A stretch of DNA of 64,000 bases from Vogesella alkaliphila (GTDB taxonomy: Bacteria; Pseudomonadota; Gammaproteobacteria; Burkholderiales; Chromobacteriaceae): assembly GCF_014652475.1 (NCBI RefSeq), contig NZ_BMYW01000009.1, positions 62,001 through 126,000 on the forward strand. The letters run 5' to 3'. The notes under the pieces were generated by a model. It had not been told where the DNA came from, did no database searches, and saw nothing but the letters and a program-made list of their open reading frames with translations. The position numbers and the translations under genes are program-made. Below are positions 44,092 to 53,550 of this stretch, one piece after another. The number at the start of each line of letters is the position of its first letter. The first letter of the stretch is position 1.

Positions 44092-44245
44092 GCCCGGACG
44101 ACTGGGGTTGGCCGCTTGCCGCGGACACACTGCGCTGGCAGGGGCAACTGCTATAACTTAGTTACCAACAAGAAGAAAACCATCTCTGCAGCCGGGGTGC
44201 CGCCAGTGGCTGGCGGACACGTCCCGAGGGGGCGAAGGATAGATC

Positions 44246-44443
44246 ATGGCCAGGAAACTCATCGACTGCCGCGAACACAGCGGCAGCCCACCACAATGCA
44301 CCGTCTCGATTGCCGCCGACAGTGAAGACGAACTGCTCGCCGCCGCCGTACAGCATGCGGTAACGGTACACGGCTATCCGGACACCGCGGAACTGCGCGA
44401 GCAATTGCGCCAGATGTTCAAGGATGAACAAGCCGCGCACTGA
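44246..44443 (+). CDS. Small DUF1059-like protein (65 aa)
   Basis: MARKLIDCREHSGSPPQCTVSIAADSEDELLAAAVQHAVTVHGYPDTAEL resembles the DUF1059 family: a short protein with an early conserved Cys, a second Cys about ten residues later and a helix ending in His. AAGGA lies eight bases before the ATG. DUF1059 has no known function. It stands alone, with a 24-base palindrome as likely transcript end. Confidence 0.7.
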   Translation: MARKLIDCREHSGSPPQCTVSIAADSEDELLAAAVQHAVTVHGYPDTAELREQLRQMFKDEQAAH

Positions 44444-44470
44444 CACGTTGCCGGCACGGCACACCACAAG

Positions 44471-44494
44471 CAACGGCTCCCGCGGGAGCCGTTG
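44471..44494. terminator. Palindromic hairpin after the DUF1059 gene
   Basis: CAACGGCTCCCG and CGGGAGCCGTTG are perfectly complementary, forming a stem of up to 12 bp before the loop is allowed for. There is no long T-run. Confidence 0.55.
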
Positions 44495-44817
44495 TCATGC
44501 CTGACGGCAGCTGTTCAACGGCCCAAAAAAGGTTGGCCGCAAGCCATTTCAACCGTCAGCCGGCACCGAACCGGCGCGCCCCGCTCCCGTTGGTGCCGGC
44601 CGTAAAAACGGCCGCCAGCCCGGAAACAAGCCGCCCTCTTTTGAGCGAAGCGTATGGGCGGCGCCGGGCTGGTGACCGTTTTTGCGGGAATTTCGGCGCC
44701 TTCGGGTCGCCTTTTCTTTGCTTGCTTTCTTTTTGGCGAAGCAAAAGAAAGGGAGCCGCCGCCGCGCGGAAAGCGGCAGATAAAAACATCCGCGCAGCGG
44801 ATACCCCAGACAAAAAC
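44495..44817. repeat. Gene-free repeat-rich stretch
   Basis: No credible gene is seen. It holds a single uptake word at 44529-44541 and inverted CCAGCCCGG/CCGGGCTGG arms near 44615 and 44663. A stem CTTTCTTTT at 44725-44733 pairs with AAAAGAAAG at 44743-44751 inside a CGCCTTTTCTTTG-type sequence of the kind that recurs between genes in many proteobacteria. The long open frames here are composition artefacts. Confidence 0.5.
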
Positions 44818-44857
44818 AAGGTTGGCCGCAAACCTGTGACGGCTTGCGGCCAACCTT
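44818..44857. repeat. Paired uptake words, outward order
   Basis: AAGGTTGGCCGCA at 44818-44830 and TGCGGCCAACCTT at 44845-44857 are inverted around 14 bases. A GGTTGGGC/GCCCAACC stem follows at 44878-44905. Confidence 0.75.
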
Positions 44858-44960
44858 TGTTGTTGCTGTGTGATGAAGGTTGGGCTTCGCAGGTTCCGCC
44901 CAACCTACTGTGCTGAGGATGTGCTCACTTCGATGGATTTCGCCCCTGATTAAATGCACA

Positions 44961-44982
44961 AAGCCCGCTATTTTGCGGGCTT
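44961..44982 (-). terminator. Terminator for the leftward unknown gene at 45033
   Basis: AAGCCCGC and GCGGGCTT pair around TATTTT; on the minus strand the stem is followed by TTTG. Confidence 0.65.
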
Positions 44983-45032
44983 CTGACTTTGTACGTTTGC
45001 TACATGATTCCGAAAAAAACTCACCTTCATTT

Positions 45033-45428
45033 TTAATGATATAAGAAAGTAAACGTTGTAGAACATTTCTCCATATAAAAATCATCAAAGGAGTCCAAAT
45101 GAAAGTGAGTCAGGTGCTCAACGGGTTCATCAAAAAAATCCTGCAGAACCTCACCAAGAGTTCTAGCTACCACTAGTCCAACCGCTACAATCAAAGCATC
45201 ATCCAAAATAGACAGCTTTATTTTTTTATTCACAGCGACATGATCGAAAATAAATTTAATTTCCTTCAAATTTATTTTATAAATCCCATCAGGCTGTATG
45301 AGCGCAATCACTTCTCCACTCGCACCCCTTACAAGCCACCGACCAAGCTCAACAAGGTCACTTGAAGAACCAGAGATAACCACCTCACCATTCTGTAGCG
45401 TCTCAGTTGCTCTTATATTTAAATTCAT
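45033..45428 (-). CDS. Unknown 131-aa protein in an AT-rich insert
   Basis: The gene is much more AT-rich than its surroundings, a sign of recent transfer. The protein begins MNLNIRATETLQNGEVVISGSSSDLVELGRWL, with a strand-rich start and a hydrophobic helix DALIVAVGLVVARTLGEVLQDFFDE near residues 76-100. It ends in HFHLDSFDDFYMEKCSTTFTFLYH. I recognise no family. Its small size, base composition and neighbour of the same style would fit an orphan immunity protein of a polymorphic toxin system, but no toxin is visible and this is only a suggestion. Confidence 0.55.
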   Translation of the reverse strand: MNLNIRATETLQNGEVVISGSSSDLVELGRWLVRGASGEVIALIQPDGIYKINLKEIKFIFDHVAVNKKIKLSILDDALIVAVGLVVARTLGEVLQDFFDEPVEHLTHFHLDSFDDFYMEKCSTTFTFLYH

Positions 45429-45573
45429 ATCAATAACCCCCAGGGTTAATTGTACTTTTATCGATTGGCATAGGCTTTGGTGCCCAAATCAGCCCGATAG
45501 GTTGGGCTTCGCTGTGCTCAGCGCCAACCTCGAAACTCGACTTGCCGTGTTGCGCTCAAGCCAAGCTACAATG

Positions 45574-45942
45574 CTATTGAAGGTAGCCGGAGTTTTTCCA
45601 CCTATCTAGGAAGACTAGTGCATCAGAACTGCCATTTTCAAATTCAATATGAATGTCGCCCTCATGGCAGAAATTAAATTTAATTCCTGGCAAGGAAATG
45701 ACCAAATCACTCTCTCCAAAAGTTCCTAGTCCACTTCGTTCCGTCTTGTGAATCAAGTCTATAAGCGATAGTAGGTCAATTTCTTCTTCTTTCCATGGCT
45801 GACCATCATAGTAATATATCCCCCATGAATATCAGAATAGTACTTCACACTTCAGTATTTCTTTATCTCTGAAATGTCCAATCAGGAAATTCAGCTCCTG
45901 CCATAGAGCATCTCTGGCTAGCACTATTGTTACAATTTCCAT
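45574..45942 (-). pseudogene. Broken 122-codon AT-rich gene with in-frame TGA at codon 37
   Basis: Reading from ATG 45942 gives MEIVTIVLARDALWQELN and continues to codon 36. A TGA at 45834-45832 interrupts, and the same frame then continues without a break, through YSWGIYYYDGQPWKEEEID and GDIHIEFENGSSDALVFLDRW, to a normal stop at 45574. One base change would restore a 122-residue protein. The C-terminal strand pattern with a late RW resembles small immunity proteins. No selenocysteine signal is evident, so a nonsense mutation is the simplest reading. Base composition is foreign to the window. Confidence 0.65.
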
Positions 45943-46202
45943 TGTGATCCTACGCTAGTAATTTCAAGAAAAATTACTTGGATAAATACGGTAATTTGTC
46001 ATTTATCCATTACCAATACTTTCCATGGCACAACCTTGGCGAGTCGTCACAGCGCTGTTGGCGCGAGCCGAAAAAAATGGTGTGCTTCAGGTTTTAAGAC
46101 GCCGATCTGTCTGAGTTTCGAGCTGTTAGCACATCGGCTTGGACTCCGCTGCGCTCAGCAGCAATCTACCAACCCACACATCATACTTCGCGCCCATGAC
46201 AA
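45943..46202. other. Gene-free boundary of the AT-rich insert
   Basis: No gene or clear structure is seen. Composition returns from AT-rich to the window norm across about 46020-46060. Words such as CTCCGCTGCGCTCAGCAG at 46145 resemble the ends of small intergenic repeats. Confidence 0.4.
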
Positions 46203-46231
46203 AAGGGCAAGCCCTCATCAGGCTTGCCCTT
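46203..46231 (-). terminator. Terminator of the hut operon
   Basis: AAGGGCAAGCC at 46203-46213 and GGCTTGCCCTT at 46221-46231 make an 11-bp stem; on the minus strand it runs into TTTT, downstream of hutH. Confidence 0.85.
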
Positions 46232-46244
46232 GTTCACATCACGC

Positions 46245-46264
46245 TGCGGCCAACCTTGGCCGCA
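46245..46264. repeat. Palindromic uptake-word copy after hutH
   Basis: TGCGGCCAA, CC, TTGGCCGCA lies between the hutH stop and the operon terminator. Confidence 0.7.
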
Positions 46265-46278
46265 AGCTCACCCCACCC

Positions 46279-47814
46279 TTACAGCGACGGCAGCAGCCCG
46301 TCGATGGCGTAGCGGTTGTACTCGGCACGCTGGATCAGCGCGCAGGCCTTCTGGATGTCCGGCGCGAAGTAGCGGTCCTTGTCGTAGAACGGCACCTCGG
46401 CGCGCAGCGTGGCCTTGGCGGCTTCCAGCGTCTCGGCGGCCTTGTTCGGGGCGCGGAAGTCCACGCCCTGGCAGGCGGCCAGCAGCTCCACGGCCAGGAT
46501 GCCGGCGGTGTTGTCGGCCATGTCGCGCAGGCGGCGGCCGGCGAAGGTGGCCATGGACACGTGGTCTTCCTGGTTGGCGGAGGTCGGCAGGCTGTCCACG
46601 GAGGCCGGGTGCGCCAGCGACTTGTTCTCGGAGGCCAGTGCCGCGCCGGTGACCTGGGCGATCATGAAGCCGGAGTTCACCCCGCCGTTGTTCACCAGGA
46701 ACGGCGGCAGCTTGGACAGGTTGCTGTCGATCAACAGCGCCATGCGGCGTTCGGACAGCGAGCCGATTTCGGCAATCGCCAGCGCCAGGTTGTCGGCGGC
46801 GAAAGCGACCGGCTCGGCGTGGAAGTTGCCGCCGGACAGGATGTCGTTGTCGGCGGCGAACACCAGCGGGTTGTCGGAAACCGAGTTGGCTTCCACCAGC
46901 AGCACTTCCGATGCCTGGCGGATCTGGGTCAGGCAGGCGCCCATCACCTGCGGCTGGCAGCGCAGGGAGTACGGGTCCTGCACCTTGCCGCAGTTTTCGT
47001 GCGAACGGGCGATCTCGGAGCTGTCGCCCAGCAGCGCGCGGTACTGCGCGGCGGCGTCGATCTGGCCCTGGTGGCCGCGCACCTGGTGGATGCGGTCGTC
47101 GAACGGGGTGCGGCTGCCCTGGGCGGCTTCCACCGACATGGCGCCGGCCACGGAGGCGGCGACGTACAGGTCTTCGGCGGCGAACATGCCTTCCAGCGCG
47201 AAGGCGGTGGACGCCTGGGTGCCGTTCAGCAGCGCGAGGCCTTCCTTCGGTGCCAGGGTGATCGGCTCCAGGCCGGCGGCGCGCATCGCTTCGGCGCCGT
47301 GCACGCGCTCACCGTTCACGAAGGCTTCGCCTTCGCCGATCAGCACCGCGCTCATGTGCGACAGCGGCGCCAGGTCGCCGGAGGCGCCCACGGAACCCTT
47401 CTGCGGGATCACCGGGTAGATGCCCTTGTTGAACAGGGTGATCATCGCGTCCAGCACCAGGCGGCGGATGCCGGAGAAGCCGCGCGACAGCGAGTTGATC
47501 TTCAGCGCCATGACCAGGCGCACGGTGGAATCCTTCATCGGCTCGCCGATGCCGGCGGCGTGCGACAGCACGATGGAGCGCTGCAGCAGCTCCAGCTCGT
47601 CCGGGGCGATCTTGGTGTTGGCCAGCAGGCCGAAACCGGTGTTGATGCCGTATACGGTGCGGTTCTCGGCCAGCACGCGCGCCACGGTGGCGGCGGAGGC
47701 GTCGATGGCGGCGTGGGCGGCCGGGTCCAGTGCCAGTTGCACGGAGGAATCACGGGCGATCTGGCGCAGTTGGGCCAGTGTCAGCTTGCCTGGGGTGATG
47801 GTGATGGTGGTCAT
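46279..47814 (-). CDS. hutH: Histidine ammonia-lyase
   Basis: A 511-residue lyase converting histidine to urocanate and ammonia. The MIO prosthetic group is formed from ASG at residues 144-146 within [14 protein letters not shown]. Other family segments are YGINTGFG and [24 protein letters not shown] before the ATG at 47814 fixes the start; a longer frame reads through a repeat hairpin. It is the last gene of the leftward hut operon, after hutU, and the first step of the pathway. Confidence 0.96.
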   Translation of the reverse strand: MTTITITPGKLTLAQLRQIARDSSVQLALDPAAHAAIDASAATVARVLAENRTVYGINTGFGLLANTKIAPDELELLQRSIVLSHAAGIGEPMKDSTVRLVMALKINSLSRGFSGIRRLVLDAMITLFNKGIYPVIPQKGSVGASGDLAPLSHMSAVLIGEGEAFVNGERVHGAEAMRAAGLEPITLAPKEGLALLNGTQASTAFALEGMFAAEDLYVAASVAGAMSVEAAQGSRTPFDDRIHQVRGHQGQIDAAAQYRALLGDSSEIARSHENCGKVQDPYSLRCQPQVMGACLTQIRQASEVLLVEANSVSDNPLVFAADNDILSGGNFHAEPVAFAADNLALAIAEIGSLSERRMALLIDSNLSKLPPFLVNNGGVNSGFMIAQVTGAALASENKSLAHPASVDSLPTSANQEDHVSMATFAGRRLRDMADNTAGILAVELLAACQGVDFRAPNKAAETLEAAKATLRAEVPFYDKDRYFAPDIQKACALIQRAEYNRYAIDGLLPSL

Positions 47815-47868
47815 GATGGTCTTTCCTTTTGCGCGGCCACACGTTGGCCGCGACAGATGTTTCGGTGC

Positions 47869-47895
47869 TGCGGCCAACCTTGCAGGTTGGCCGCA
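47869..47895. repeat. Paired uptake words between hutU and hutH
   Basis: TGCGGCCAACCTT at 47869-47881 and AGGTTGGCCGCA at 47884-47895 form a compact hairpin inside the operon. A weaker GCGCGGCC/GGCCGCG pair lies beside it at 47831-47852. It may reduce or stabilise transcripts between the two genes. Confidence 0.7.
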
Positions 47896-47902
47896 CGCGG
47901 AT

Positions 47903-49591
47903 TTACTTGATCATCGGCAGCTTGAGGCCGAAGCGCTTGGCGGCGGCAATCGCCTGCTCGTAGCCGGCGTCGGCGTGGCGCATCACGCCGGAGCCGCAGT
48001 CGTTCACCAGCACGCGGGCCAGGCGCTCGGCGGCGGCGTCGGTGCCGTCAGCCACGATCACCATGCCGGAGTGCTGCGAGTAGCCCATGCCCACGCCGCC
48101 ACCGTGGTGCAGCGATACCCAGCTGGCGCCGCCGGCGGTGTTCAGCAGCGCGTTCAAGAGCGGCCAGTCGGAGACGGCGTCGGTGCCGTCCTTCATGGCT
48201 TCGGTTTCGCGGTTCGGGCTGGCGACCGAACCGGTGTCCAGGTGGTCGCGGCCGATCACGATCGGGGCCTTCAGCTCGCCGTTCTTCACCATCTCGTTGA
48301 AGGCCAGGCCGGCCAGGTGGCGCTCGCCGAGGCCGAGCCAGCAGATGCGTGCCGGCAGACCCTGGAAGCTGATGCGCTCGCGCGCCATGTCCAGCCAGCG
48401 GTGGGTGTGCTTGTTGTCCGGGAACAGTTCCTTGATCTTGGCGTCGGTCTTGTAGATGTCTTCCGGGTCGCCGGACAGTGCCACCCAGCGGAACGGGCCC
48501 TTGCCTTCGCAGAACAGCGGACGGATGTAGGCCGGCACGAAGCCCGGGAAGTCGAAGGCGTTCTTCACGCCCTTGTCGAACGCAACCTGGCGGATGTTGT
48601 TGCCGTAGTCCACGGTCGGGATGCCCATGGCCTGGAAGTCCAGCATCGCCTGTACGTGCACCGCGCAGCTCTGTGCCGCTTCGTCGGTCAGGCGGGCGTG
48701 CAGTTCCGGCTTGGTCTGCGCGTCTTTCCACTGTTCCACCGTCCAGCCGATCGGCAGGTAGCCGTTGATCAGGTCGTGGGCGGAGGTCTGGTCGGTCACC
48801 AGATCCGGCTTGATGCTGCCAGCCTTGGCGCGTTTCACCAGCTCCGGCAGGATCTCGGCGGCGTTGCCCAAGAGCGCGATGGACACGGCCTCCTTGCGGG
48901 AGGTGTGTTCCTTGATCAGTTCCAGCGCGTGATCGATGTCGCGCGCCTGCTTGTCCACGTAGCGGGTACGCAGGCGGAAGTCGATGCTGCTCTGCTGGCA
49001 TTCGATGTTCAGCGAGCAGGCACCGGCCAGGGTCGCGGCCAGTGGCTGGGCGCCACCCATGCCGCCGAGGCCGGCGGTGAGGATCCACTTGCCCGACAGG
49101 TCGTTGTTGTAGTGCTGGCGGCCGGCTTCGACAAACGTTTCAAAGGTGCCTTGCACGATGCCCTGCGAGCCGATGTAGATCCAGCTGCCGGCGGTCATCT
49201 GGCCGTACATGAACAGGCCCTTGCGGTCCAGCTCGTTGAAGTGGTCCCAGTTCGCCCATTTCGGCACCAGGTTGGAGTTGGCCAGCAGCACGCGCGGGGC
49301 GTTGGCGTGGGTCTTGAACACGCCGACCGGTTTGCCGGACTGCACCAGCAGGGTTTCGTCTTCGTTCAGGTCTTTCAGGCTGGCCAGAATCTGGTCGTAG
49401 CACTCCCAGTTGCGCGCGGCACGGCCGATGCCACCGTACACCACCAGCGCCTGCGGATTTTCCGCCACGTCCGGGTCGAGGTTGTTCTGGATCATGCGGT
49501 AGGCCGCTTCGGCGATCCAGTTCTTGCAGTTCAGTTCGGTGCCGCGCGGGGCGCGGATTACGCGGGTGGCGTCAAAACGCGGGTCAGTCAT
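47903..49591 (-). CDS. hutU: Urocanate hydratase
   Basis: A 562-residue NAD-dependent urocanase converting urocanate to imidazolonepropionate. [40 protein letters not shown] (NAD loop) and [20 protein letters not shown] are conserved family segments, with the active Cys region in [16 protein letters not shown] context. TAGGAG nine bases before ATG 49591 fixes the start. It lies downstream of hutG with a 91-base gap and upstream of hutH. Confidence 0.96.
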   Translation of the reverse strand: MTDPRFDATRVIRAPRGTELNCKNWIAEAAYRMIQNNLDPDVAENPQALVVYGGIGRAARNWECYDQILASLKDLNEDETLLVQSGKPVGVFKTHANAPRVLLANSNLVPKWANWDHFNELDRKGLFMYGQMTAGSWIYIGSQGIVQGTFETFVEAGRQHYNNDLSGKWILTAGLGGMGGAQPLAATLAGACSLNIECQQSSIDFRLRTRYVDKQARDIDHALELIKEHTSRKEAVSIALLGNAAEILPELVKRAKAGSIKPDLVTDQTSAHDLINGYLPIGWTVEQWKDAQTKPELHARLTDEAAQSCAVHVQAMLDFQAMGIPTVDYGNNIRQVAFDKGVKNAFDFPGFVPAYIRPLFCEGKGPFRWVALSGDPEDIYKTDAKIKELFPDNKHTHRWLDMARERISFQGLPARICWLGLGERHLAGLAFNEMVKNGELKAPIVIGRDHLDTGSVASPNRETEAMKDGTDAVSDWPLLNALLNTAGGASWVSLHHGGGVGMGYSQHSGMVIVADGTDAAAERLARVLVNDCGSGVMRHADAGYEQAIAAAKRFGLKLPMIK

Positions 49592-49682
49592 GGGAGTGGC
49601 TCCTAGTTTGGGTTGTGCGTTTGTCAGGTGTTGTTCACTGCTTGGGTCCGCACCGGCCTTCCATCCGGCGGCGGTGATCCGT

Positions 49683-50615
49683 TCAGCGCCGCAACTGGCG
49701 CGTGATCGACCATGCCAGTCGCGCGGCGGCCTTGGCGCCGTGGCTGTCCTGGTCAAAATTGGGGTTGAATTCCACCAGATCGGCACCGACCAGCTTGCCG
49801 CTCTTGGCGATCTTGCCGACCAGCGCTTCCACCACGCTGATGTCGACGCCGTAGCCGGCCGGGGCCGACACCGCCGGCATCTGCGCCGCCGGCAACACGT
49901 CGAGGTCGATGGTCAGGTACACCGCGTCCACGCTGTCGATGAACTCGGCCAGCTGGTGGCGGGCGTCGGCCAGCTGCCAGGCGGTCATGTCGGTGTCCAG
50001 CCGCCATTCGGCGCCGAGGTTGGCCGCGGATTCGAACAGCGCGCGGGTGTTGGCGGTTTCGGCCACGCCCAGGCACAGGTAGCGGAAGTGCTGGCCGCGT
50101 TTCGCGCACTCGGCGGCGATCTGCGCGAACGGCGTGCCGCTGGTGGCTTCGTCGGCGGTGCGCAGGTCGAAGTGGGCGTCGAAGTTCACGACGCCGATAC
50201 GCTTGTCCTGGTGCGCGTCGGCAAGGCCGAGCCAGTGGCCGAAGGCGGTCTCGTGGCCGCCGCCCAGCACCAGCGGCAGGTGGCCGGCGTAGACGATGGC
50301 GCTGACGCGTGCGGCCAACCTTTTGTGCGCGGCGTCGAGGTCGCCGTCGTCGCAGCCGATGGTGCCGGCGTCGTACAGCGGCAGCGTCGGGTGGTAGGCC
50401 AGATTGGCCAAGGCCTTGCGCAAGGCCAGCGGGCCGGCGACGGCACCGGTGCGGCCCTGGTTGCGGCGCACGCCTTCGTCACAGGCGAAGCCGAGGATGG
50501 CGATGCCGGGGGCGGCGCCGGCGGCCAGCGGCTGCACCACCTGGTGCCAGCGGCGGGCGGCGTCGCCTTCGGCGGCGTCGATGCGGCCGGTCCACATGCT
50601 CATGTCGATAGTCAT
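49683..50615 (-). CDS. hutG: Formimidoylglutamase (arginase family)
   Basis: A 310-residue manganese enzyme that hydrolyses N-formimidoyl-glutamate to glutamate and formamide. The metal motifs are [15 protein letters not shown] and [11 protein letters not shown]. The start at 50615 is supported by GAGGG just before it and lies immediately beyond the hutI stop; a Met at 50603 is an alternative. With this enzyme the histidine pathway ends without a deiminase/deformylase pair. Uptake words at 50018 and 50311 are inside the gene. Confidence 0.93.
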   Translation of the reverse strand: MTIDMSMWTGRIDAAEGDAARRWHQVVQPLAAGAAPGIAILGFACDEGVRRNQGRTGAVAGPLALRKALANLAYHPTLPLYDAGTIGCDDGDLDAAHKRLAARVSAIVYAGHLPLVLGGGHETAFGHWLGLADAHQDKRIGVVNFDAHFDLRTADEATSGTPFAQIAAECAKRGQHFRYLCLGVAETANTRALFESAANLGAEWRLDTDMTAWQLADARHQLAEFIDSVDAVYLTIDLDVLPAAQMPAVSAPAGYGVDISVVEALVGKIAKSGKLVGADLVEFNPNFDQDSHGAKAAARLAWSITRQLRR

Positions 50616-50619
50616 GCTA

Positions 50620-51852
50620 TTAACCCTCGTGCTGCACCACGCCGCGGAACACGCGGCGGGTGAGCGGATTGGTGCCGAGGCCGTACACGATCTCGGCAGG
50701 ATGGTCGATGTCCCACAGCAGCAGGTCGGCGACATGGCCGGCAGCCAGCTGGCCGTGGGTGGCGGCGCGGCCCAGTGCCTGCGCCGCGTGGCGGGTGGTG
50801 CCCAGCAGCGCTTCTTCCGGCGTCAGGCCGAACAGCACGCAGGCCTGGTTCATGGCCAGCCGGATGGAGGCGAACGGGCTGGTGCCCGGGTTCAGGTCGG
50901 TGGACACCGCCATGGCCACACCGGCCGCGCGCAGCTTGTCCACCGGCGGTTTCTGCGTTTCGCGCAGGAAGTAGTAGGCGCCGGGCAGCAGCACCGCCAC
51001 GGTGCCGGACTCGGCCAGTGCGGCGACGCCGGCGTCGTCCAGGTATTCGATGTGGTCGGCGGACAGGCCGCCGAATTCGGCCACCAGCGCGGCGCCGTGC
51101 AGGTTGGACAGCTGCTCGACGTGGCCCTTCACTTTCAAACCATGCGCCTGCGCCGCTTCGAATACCCGGCGGGTCTGCGCCGGCGAGAAGCCCACGCCTT
51201 CGCAGAACACGTCCACCGCCTCGGCCAGCCCTTCCTGCGCGGCGGCGGGGATGATCACCTCGCACACGTGGCGGATGTAGCCGTCGGCGTCACCGGCGAA
51301 TTCCGGCGGCAGCGCGTGGGCGGACAGCAGGGTGGTGGCCACCTCCACCGGCAGCGCGGCTTCTAGCCGGCGCGCGGCGCGCAGCTGCTTCAGTTCGTCC
51401 TGCAGCGTCAGGCCGTAGCCGGACTTCATCTCGACGGTGGTCACGCCTTCCTTCATCAGCGCCTTCAGGCGCGGCAGGCTGGTGAGCGCCAGTTCGTCCT
51501 CGTCCAGGCTGCGGGTGGCGCGCACGGTAGAGATGATGCCGCCGCCCTCGGCCGCGATCTGCTGGTAGGGCACGCCGGTGAGGCGCTTTTCCCATTCCGC
51601 GGCGCGGTTGCCGCCGTACACCAGGTGGGTGTGGCAGTCGATGAAGCCGGGGGTGATCCAGGCGCCCTTGGCGTCGATCACGTCGCCGTCGCCGAAGGCG
51701 GCCAGCGCCTCGCCTTGCGGCAGCACGGCGTGGATCACGCCGCCACGCAGCCACAGCGCGTGGCCGTCCAGCGCGCCGTAGGGCGCAAGGTTGGCCGCGT
51801 CACAGGTGGCGAGACGGGCGTTGATCCACAGGGTGTCTTGGTGCTGGCTCAT
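50620..51852 (-). CDS. hutI: Imidazolonepropionase
   Basis: A 410-residue metal hydrolase opening the imidazolone ring to formimidoylglutamate. The amidohydrolase metal motif [27 protein letters not shown], the metal His in [10 protein letters not shown] and [10 protein letters not shown] are intact. It is the first gene of the leftward hutIGUH operon, 27 bases downstream of a HutC-type palindrome. One uptake word lies near its 5' end at 51786-51797. Confidence 0.95.
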   Translation of the reverse strand: MSQHQDTLWINARLATCDAANLAPYGALDGHALWLRGGVIHAVLPQGEALAAFGDGDVIDAKGAWITPGFIDCHTHLVYGGNRAAEWEKRLTGVPYQQIAAEGGGIISTVRATRSLDEDELALTSLPRLKALMKEGVTTVEMKSGYGLTLQDELKQLRAARRLEAALPVEVATTLLSAHALPPEFAGDADGYIRHVCEVIIPAAAQEGLAEAVDVFCEGVGFSPAQTRRVFEAAQAHGLKVKGHVEQLSNLHGAALVAEFGGLSADHIEYLDDAGVAALAESGTVAVLLPGAYYFLRETQKPPVDKLRAAGVAMAVSTDLNPGTSPFASIRLAMNQACVLFGLTPEEALLGTTRHAAQALGRAATHGQLAAGHVADLLLWDIDHPAEIVYGLGTNPLTRRVFRGVVQHEG

Positions 51853-51878
51853 GGTCGGTCCGCTGTTTTGCGATTAAT

Positions 51879-51888
51879 TGTATATACA
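51879..51888. promoter_or_regulatory. HutC-type operator before hutI
   Basis: TGTATATACA, a perfect palindrome in ATTGTATATACATTT, lies 27 bases upstream of hutI and overlaps the probable -10 region; TTGCGA at about 51897-51902 is a possible -35 on the minus strand. It matches the shape of known HutC sites. Confidence 0.7.
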
Positions 51889-51990
51889 TTTAGTTGATCG
51901 CAAGGCGGACGTCAAGATTTTTCTGCGACGGGAAGCACGGCGCCGCGCGCCGCCTGCGGCGATGGAAGCGGCAAAAAAGCCAATAAAAAC

Positions 51991-52018
51991 AAAAGGCCAC
52001 GCGCTGGCGTGGCCTTTT
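51991..52018 (-). terminator. Terminator of hutC
   Basis: AAAAGGCCACGC and GCGTGGCCTTTT form a perfect 12-bp stem with a 4-base loop, separating hutC from the hutIGUH promoter. Confidence 0.85.
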
Positions 52019-52030
52019 CCCGGGTGTTGC

Positions 52031-52050
52031 GTAAATGTATATACATTTAC
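52031..52050. promoter_or_regulatory. Second HutC-type operator at the hutC stop
   Basis: GTAAATGTATATACATTTAC is a perfect 20-base palindrome whose last base belongs to the hutC stop codon. It shares TGTATATACA with the site before hutI, about 150 bases away, so two dimers could cooperate or loop. Confidence 0.7.
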
Positions 52051-52775
52051 TATTTGCGTACCCGCGTCTGCGAGCGCAGCTTGTAGCCGGCACCGGGATG
52101 CAGCAGCCGCGCGAAGCTGACCAGGTGCTTGCCGGACCAGGTGCGGCGCAGCACGCGCAGGCAGGGTTCGCTAGCCTGCAGCCCCAGCAGGCCCTGCGCC
52201 TCGGCGTCCGGCAGCACCGCCTCGACGGTGTGCTCGACGTCGGTCAGCGGGCAGGTGCGCATCAGGTAGGCGTTCGGCGTCTCGCGCTGGAACTGCTGCG
52301 CCAGGTAGTCCGGCGCCCACTGCGGGTTGATGTAGCGGTCCTCGAGCTGGATCGGGGTGTCGTCCTCGAAGTGCACGATCAGCGAGTGGAACACCGGCAT
52401 GCCGACGCCCAGCGCCAGCCGCAGCGCCACCTCCTCGCTGGCGGCCTCCTCGCGCACGAAGTGCACCTCGGCGCGGTAGGCGTGGCCGCGGCTGGCGATC
52501 TCCTCGGCGATGTTGTTGACGTCCAGCAGCGGCGATTCCGCCTTGCGCTCGGCGACGTAGGTGCCGTCGCCGGCGTAGCGCAGCAGCACGCCGGCCTCGG
52601 CCAGATCGCGGATCGCCTTGTTGACGGTCATGCGCGACACGCCGAACTGCTTCGCCAGCTCGACCTCGGGCGGGATCTTGGCGCCGGGGGCGAAGCTGCG
52701 GCTCTTGATACCGTCTAGAATGAAATCGCGGATGCGCAGATAGTGCGGCTTGGAGGCGGGTTTGGGCGTGTTCAT
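52050..52775 (-). CDS. hutC: GntR/HutC-family histidine-utilisation repressor
   Basis: A 241-residue repressor. The winged helix reads IRDFILDGIKSRSFAPGAKIPPEVELAKQFGVSRMTVNKAIRDLAEAGVL. The UTRA ligand domain contains DVEHTVEAVLPDAEAQGLLGL and LRVLRRTWSGKHLVSFARLLHPG, and in HutC proteins it binds urocanate to release DNA. It is transcribed in the same direction as, and upstream of, the hut operon, but has its own terminator. Two TGTATATACA palindromes lie in the gap to hutI. Confidence 0.93.
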   Translation of the reverse strand: MNTPKPASKPHYLRIRDFILDGIKSRSFAPGAKIPPEVELAKQFGVSRMTVNKAIRDLAEAGVLLRYAGDGTYVAERKAESPLLDVNNIAEEIASRGHAYRAEVHFVREEAASEEVALRLALGVGMPVFHSLIVHFEDDTPIQLEDRYINPQWAPDYLAQQFQRETPNAYLMRTCPLTDVEHTVEAVLPDAEAQGLLGLQASEPCLRVLRRTWSGKHLVSFARLLHPGAGYKLRSQTRVRK

Positions 52776-52810
52776 GCCGGCATTGTAAGGGAAAGTCGGT
52801 CAACAGGCGT

Positions 52811-52842
52811 CAGGGTTGGCCGCAAGCGCGCGGCCAACCCTG
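52811..52842. terminator. Paired uptake-word hairpin after the dienelactone hydrolase gene
   Basis: CAGGGTTGGCCGC and GCGGCCAACCCTG pair perfectly over 13 bases with a 6-base loop, just downstream of the leftward dienelactone hydrolase gene. Confidence 0.7.
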
Positions 52843-52851
52843 TGCGCCCAC

Positions 52852-53550
52852 TCAGCCCAGCGCGTCGGCCAGGAACTGCAGGCTGCGGCCGTGCGCCAGC
52901 GCCGCGGCGCGCTGGTCGTACATCGGCCGGCCCCAGCAGTTGAAGCCGTGGTCGACGCCGGCGTAGTCGTGGAACTGCGCGTTCGGCTTGCCGGCAAAGG
53001 CCTGTTTCACCTGCGCCACCATGTCCTGGCTGATGTGGGCGTCCTGCGCCGCGTAGTGGAACAGGATGGGCATGGTGATGTCGGCGGCCACGTTCAGGTG
53101 CTGCTGGATGCCGCCGCCGTAGTAGCACACCGCGGCGTCGGCCCGGCTCAGCGCCGCGGCGCGGTAGGCCAGCTGGCCGCCGAGGCAGAAGCCCAGCGTC
53201 GCCACCTTGCCGCTGACTTGCGGCAGGGCGCGCAGCGTGGCCACCGCCGCCGCCACGTCGGCCGCCGCCAGCGCGGTATCCACCCGCTGGTAGTAGCCGA
53301 AGGCCTGCTGCGTGCCGGCGTCGTCGTAGGCCAGGTCCACGCGCGGGCTCAGGCGCCAGAACACGTCCGGCGCCAGCACCACGTAGCCGTCCAGCGCGTA
53401 CTGCTCGGCCACGGCGCGGATGTGTTCGTTGACGCCCCAGATCTCCTGCACCAGCACGATGCCGGGGCCGCTACCGGTTGGCGGCAGCGTCAGGTAACCG
53501 GAGAAGGTTTCGCCTTGTGCGGTTTGAATGTCGATCCAGCGTGAATTCAC
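52852..53550 (-). CDS. Dienelactone hydrolase family protein
   Basis: A 232-residue alpha/beta hydrolase with a cysteine nucleophile in TLGFCLGGQLAYR, the catalytic Asp near AAQDAHIS and His in AGVDHGFNCWGRP. Chosen start is the GTG at 53550, preceded by AAGGAG at eight bases; longer frames are out of family. DLH proteins open cyclic esters such as dienelactone, but many genomic members act on other esters. It is monocistronic and divergent from the mutarotase gene. Confidence 0.87.
   Translation of the reverse strand: MNSRWIDIQTAQGETFSGYLTLPPTGSGPGIVLVQEIWGVNEHIRAVAEQYALDGYVVLAPDVFWRLSPRVDLAYDDAGTQQAFGYYQRVDTALAAADVAAAVATLRALPQVSGKVATLGFCLGGQLAYRAAALSRADAAVCYYGGGIQQHLNVAADITMPILFHYAAQDAHISQDMVAQVKQAFAGKPNAQFHDYAGVDHGFNCWGRPMYDQRAAALAHGRSLQFLADALG

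Noticed and set aside
44549-45088. Leftward frames of 112-179 codons in the 44.5-45 kb gap
   Set aside because: They cross terminators and repeat hairpins and have no domain or start signal.
45832-45834. TGA as a selenocysteine codon
   Set aside because: No SECIS-like hairpin is evident after the codon, and the protein has no known selenoprotein motif.
46036-47910. Plus-strand frame of over 600 codons opposite hutH
   Set aside because: Repetitive Gly/Val/His/Arg composition and no ribosome site; hutH on the other strand is certain.
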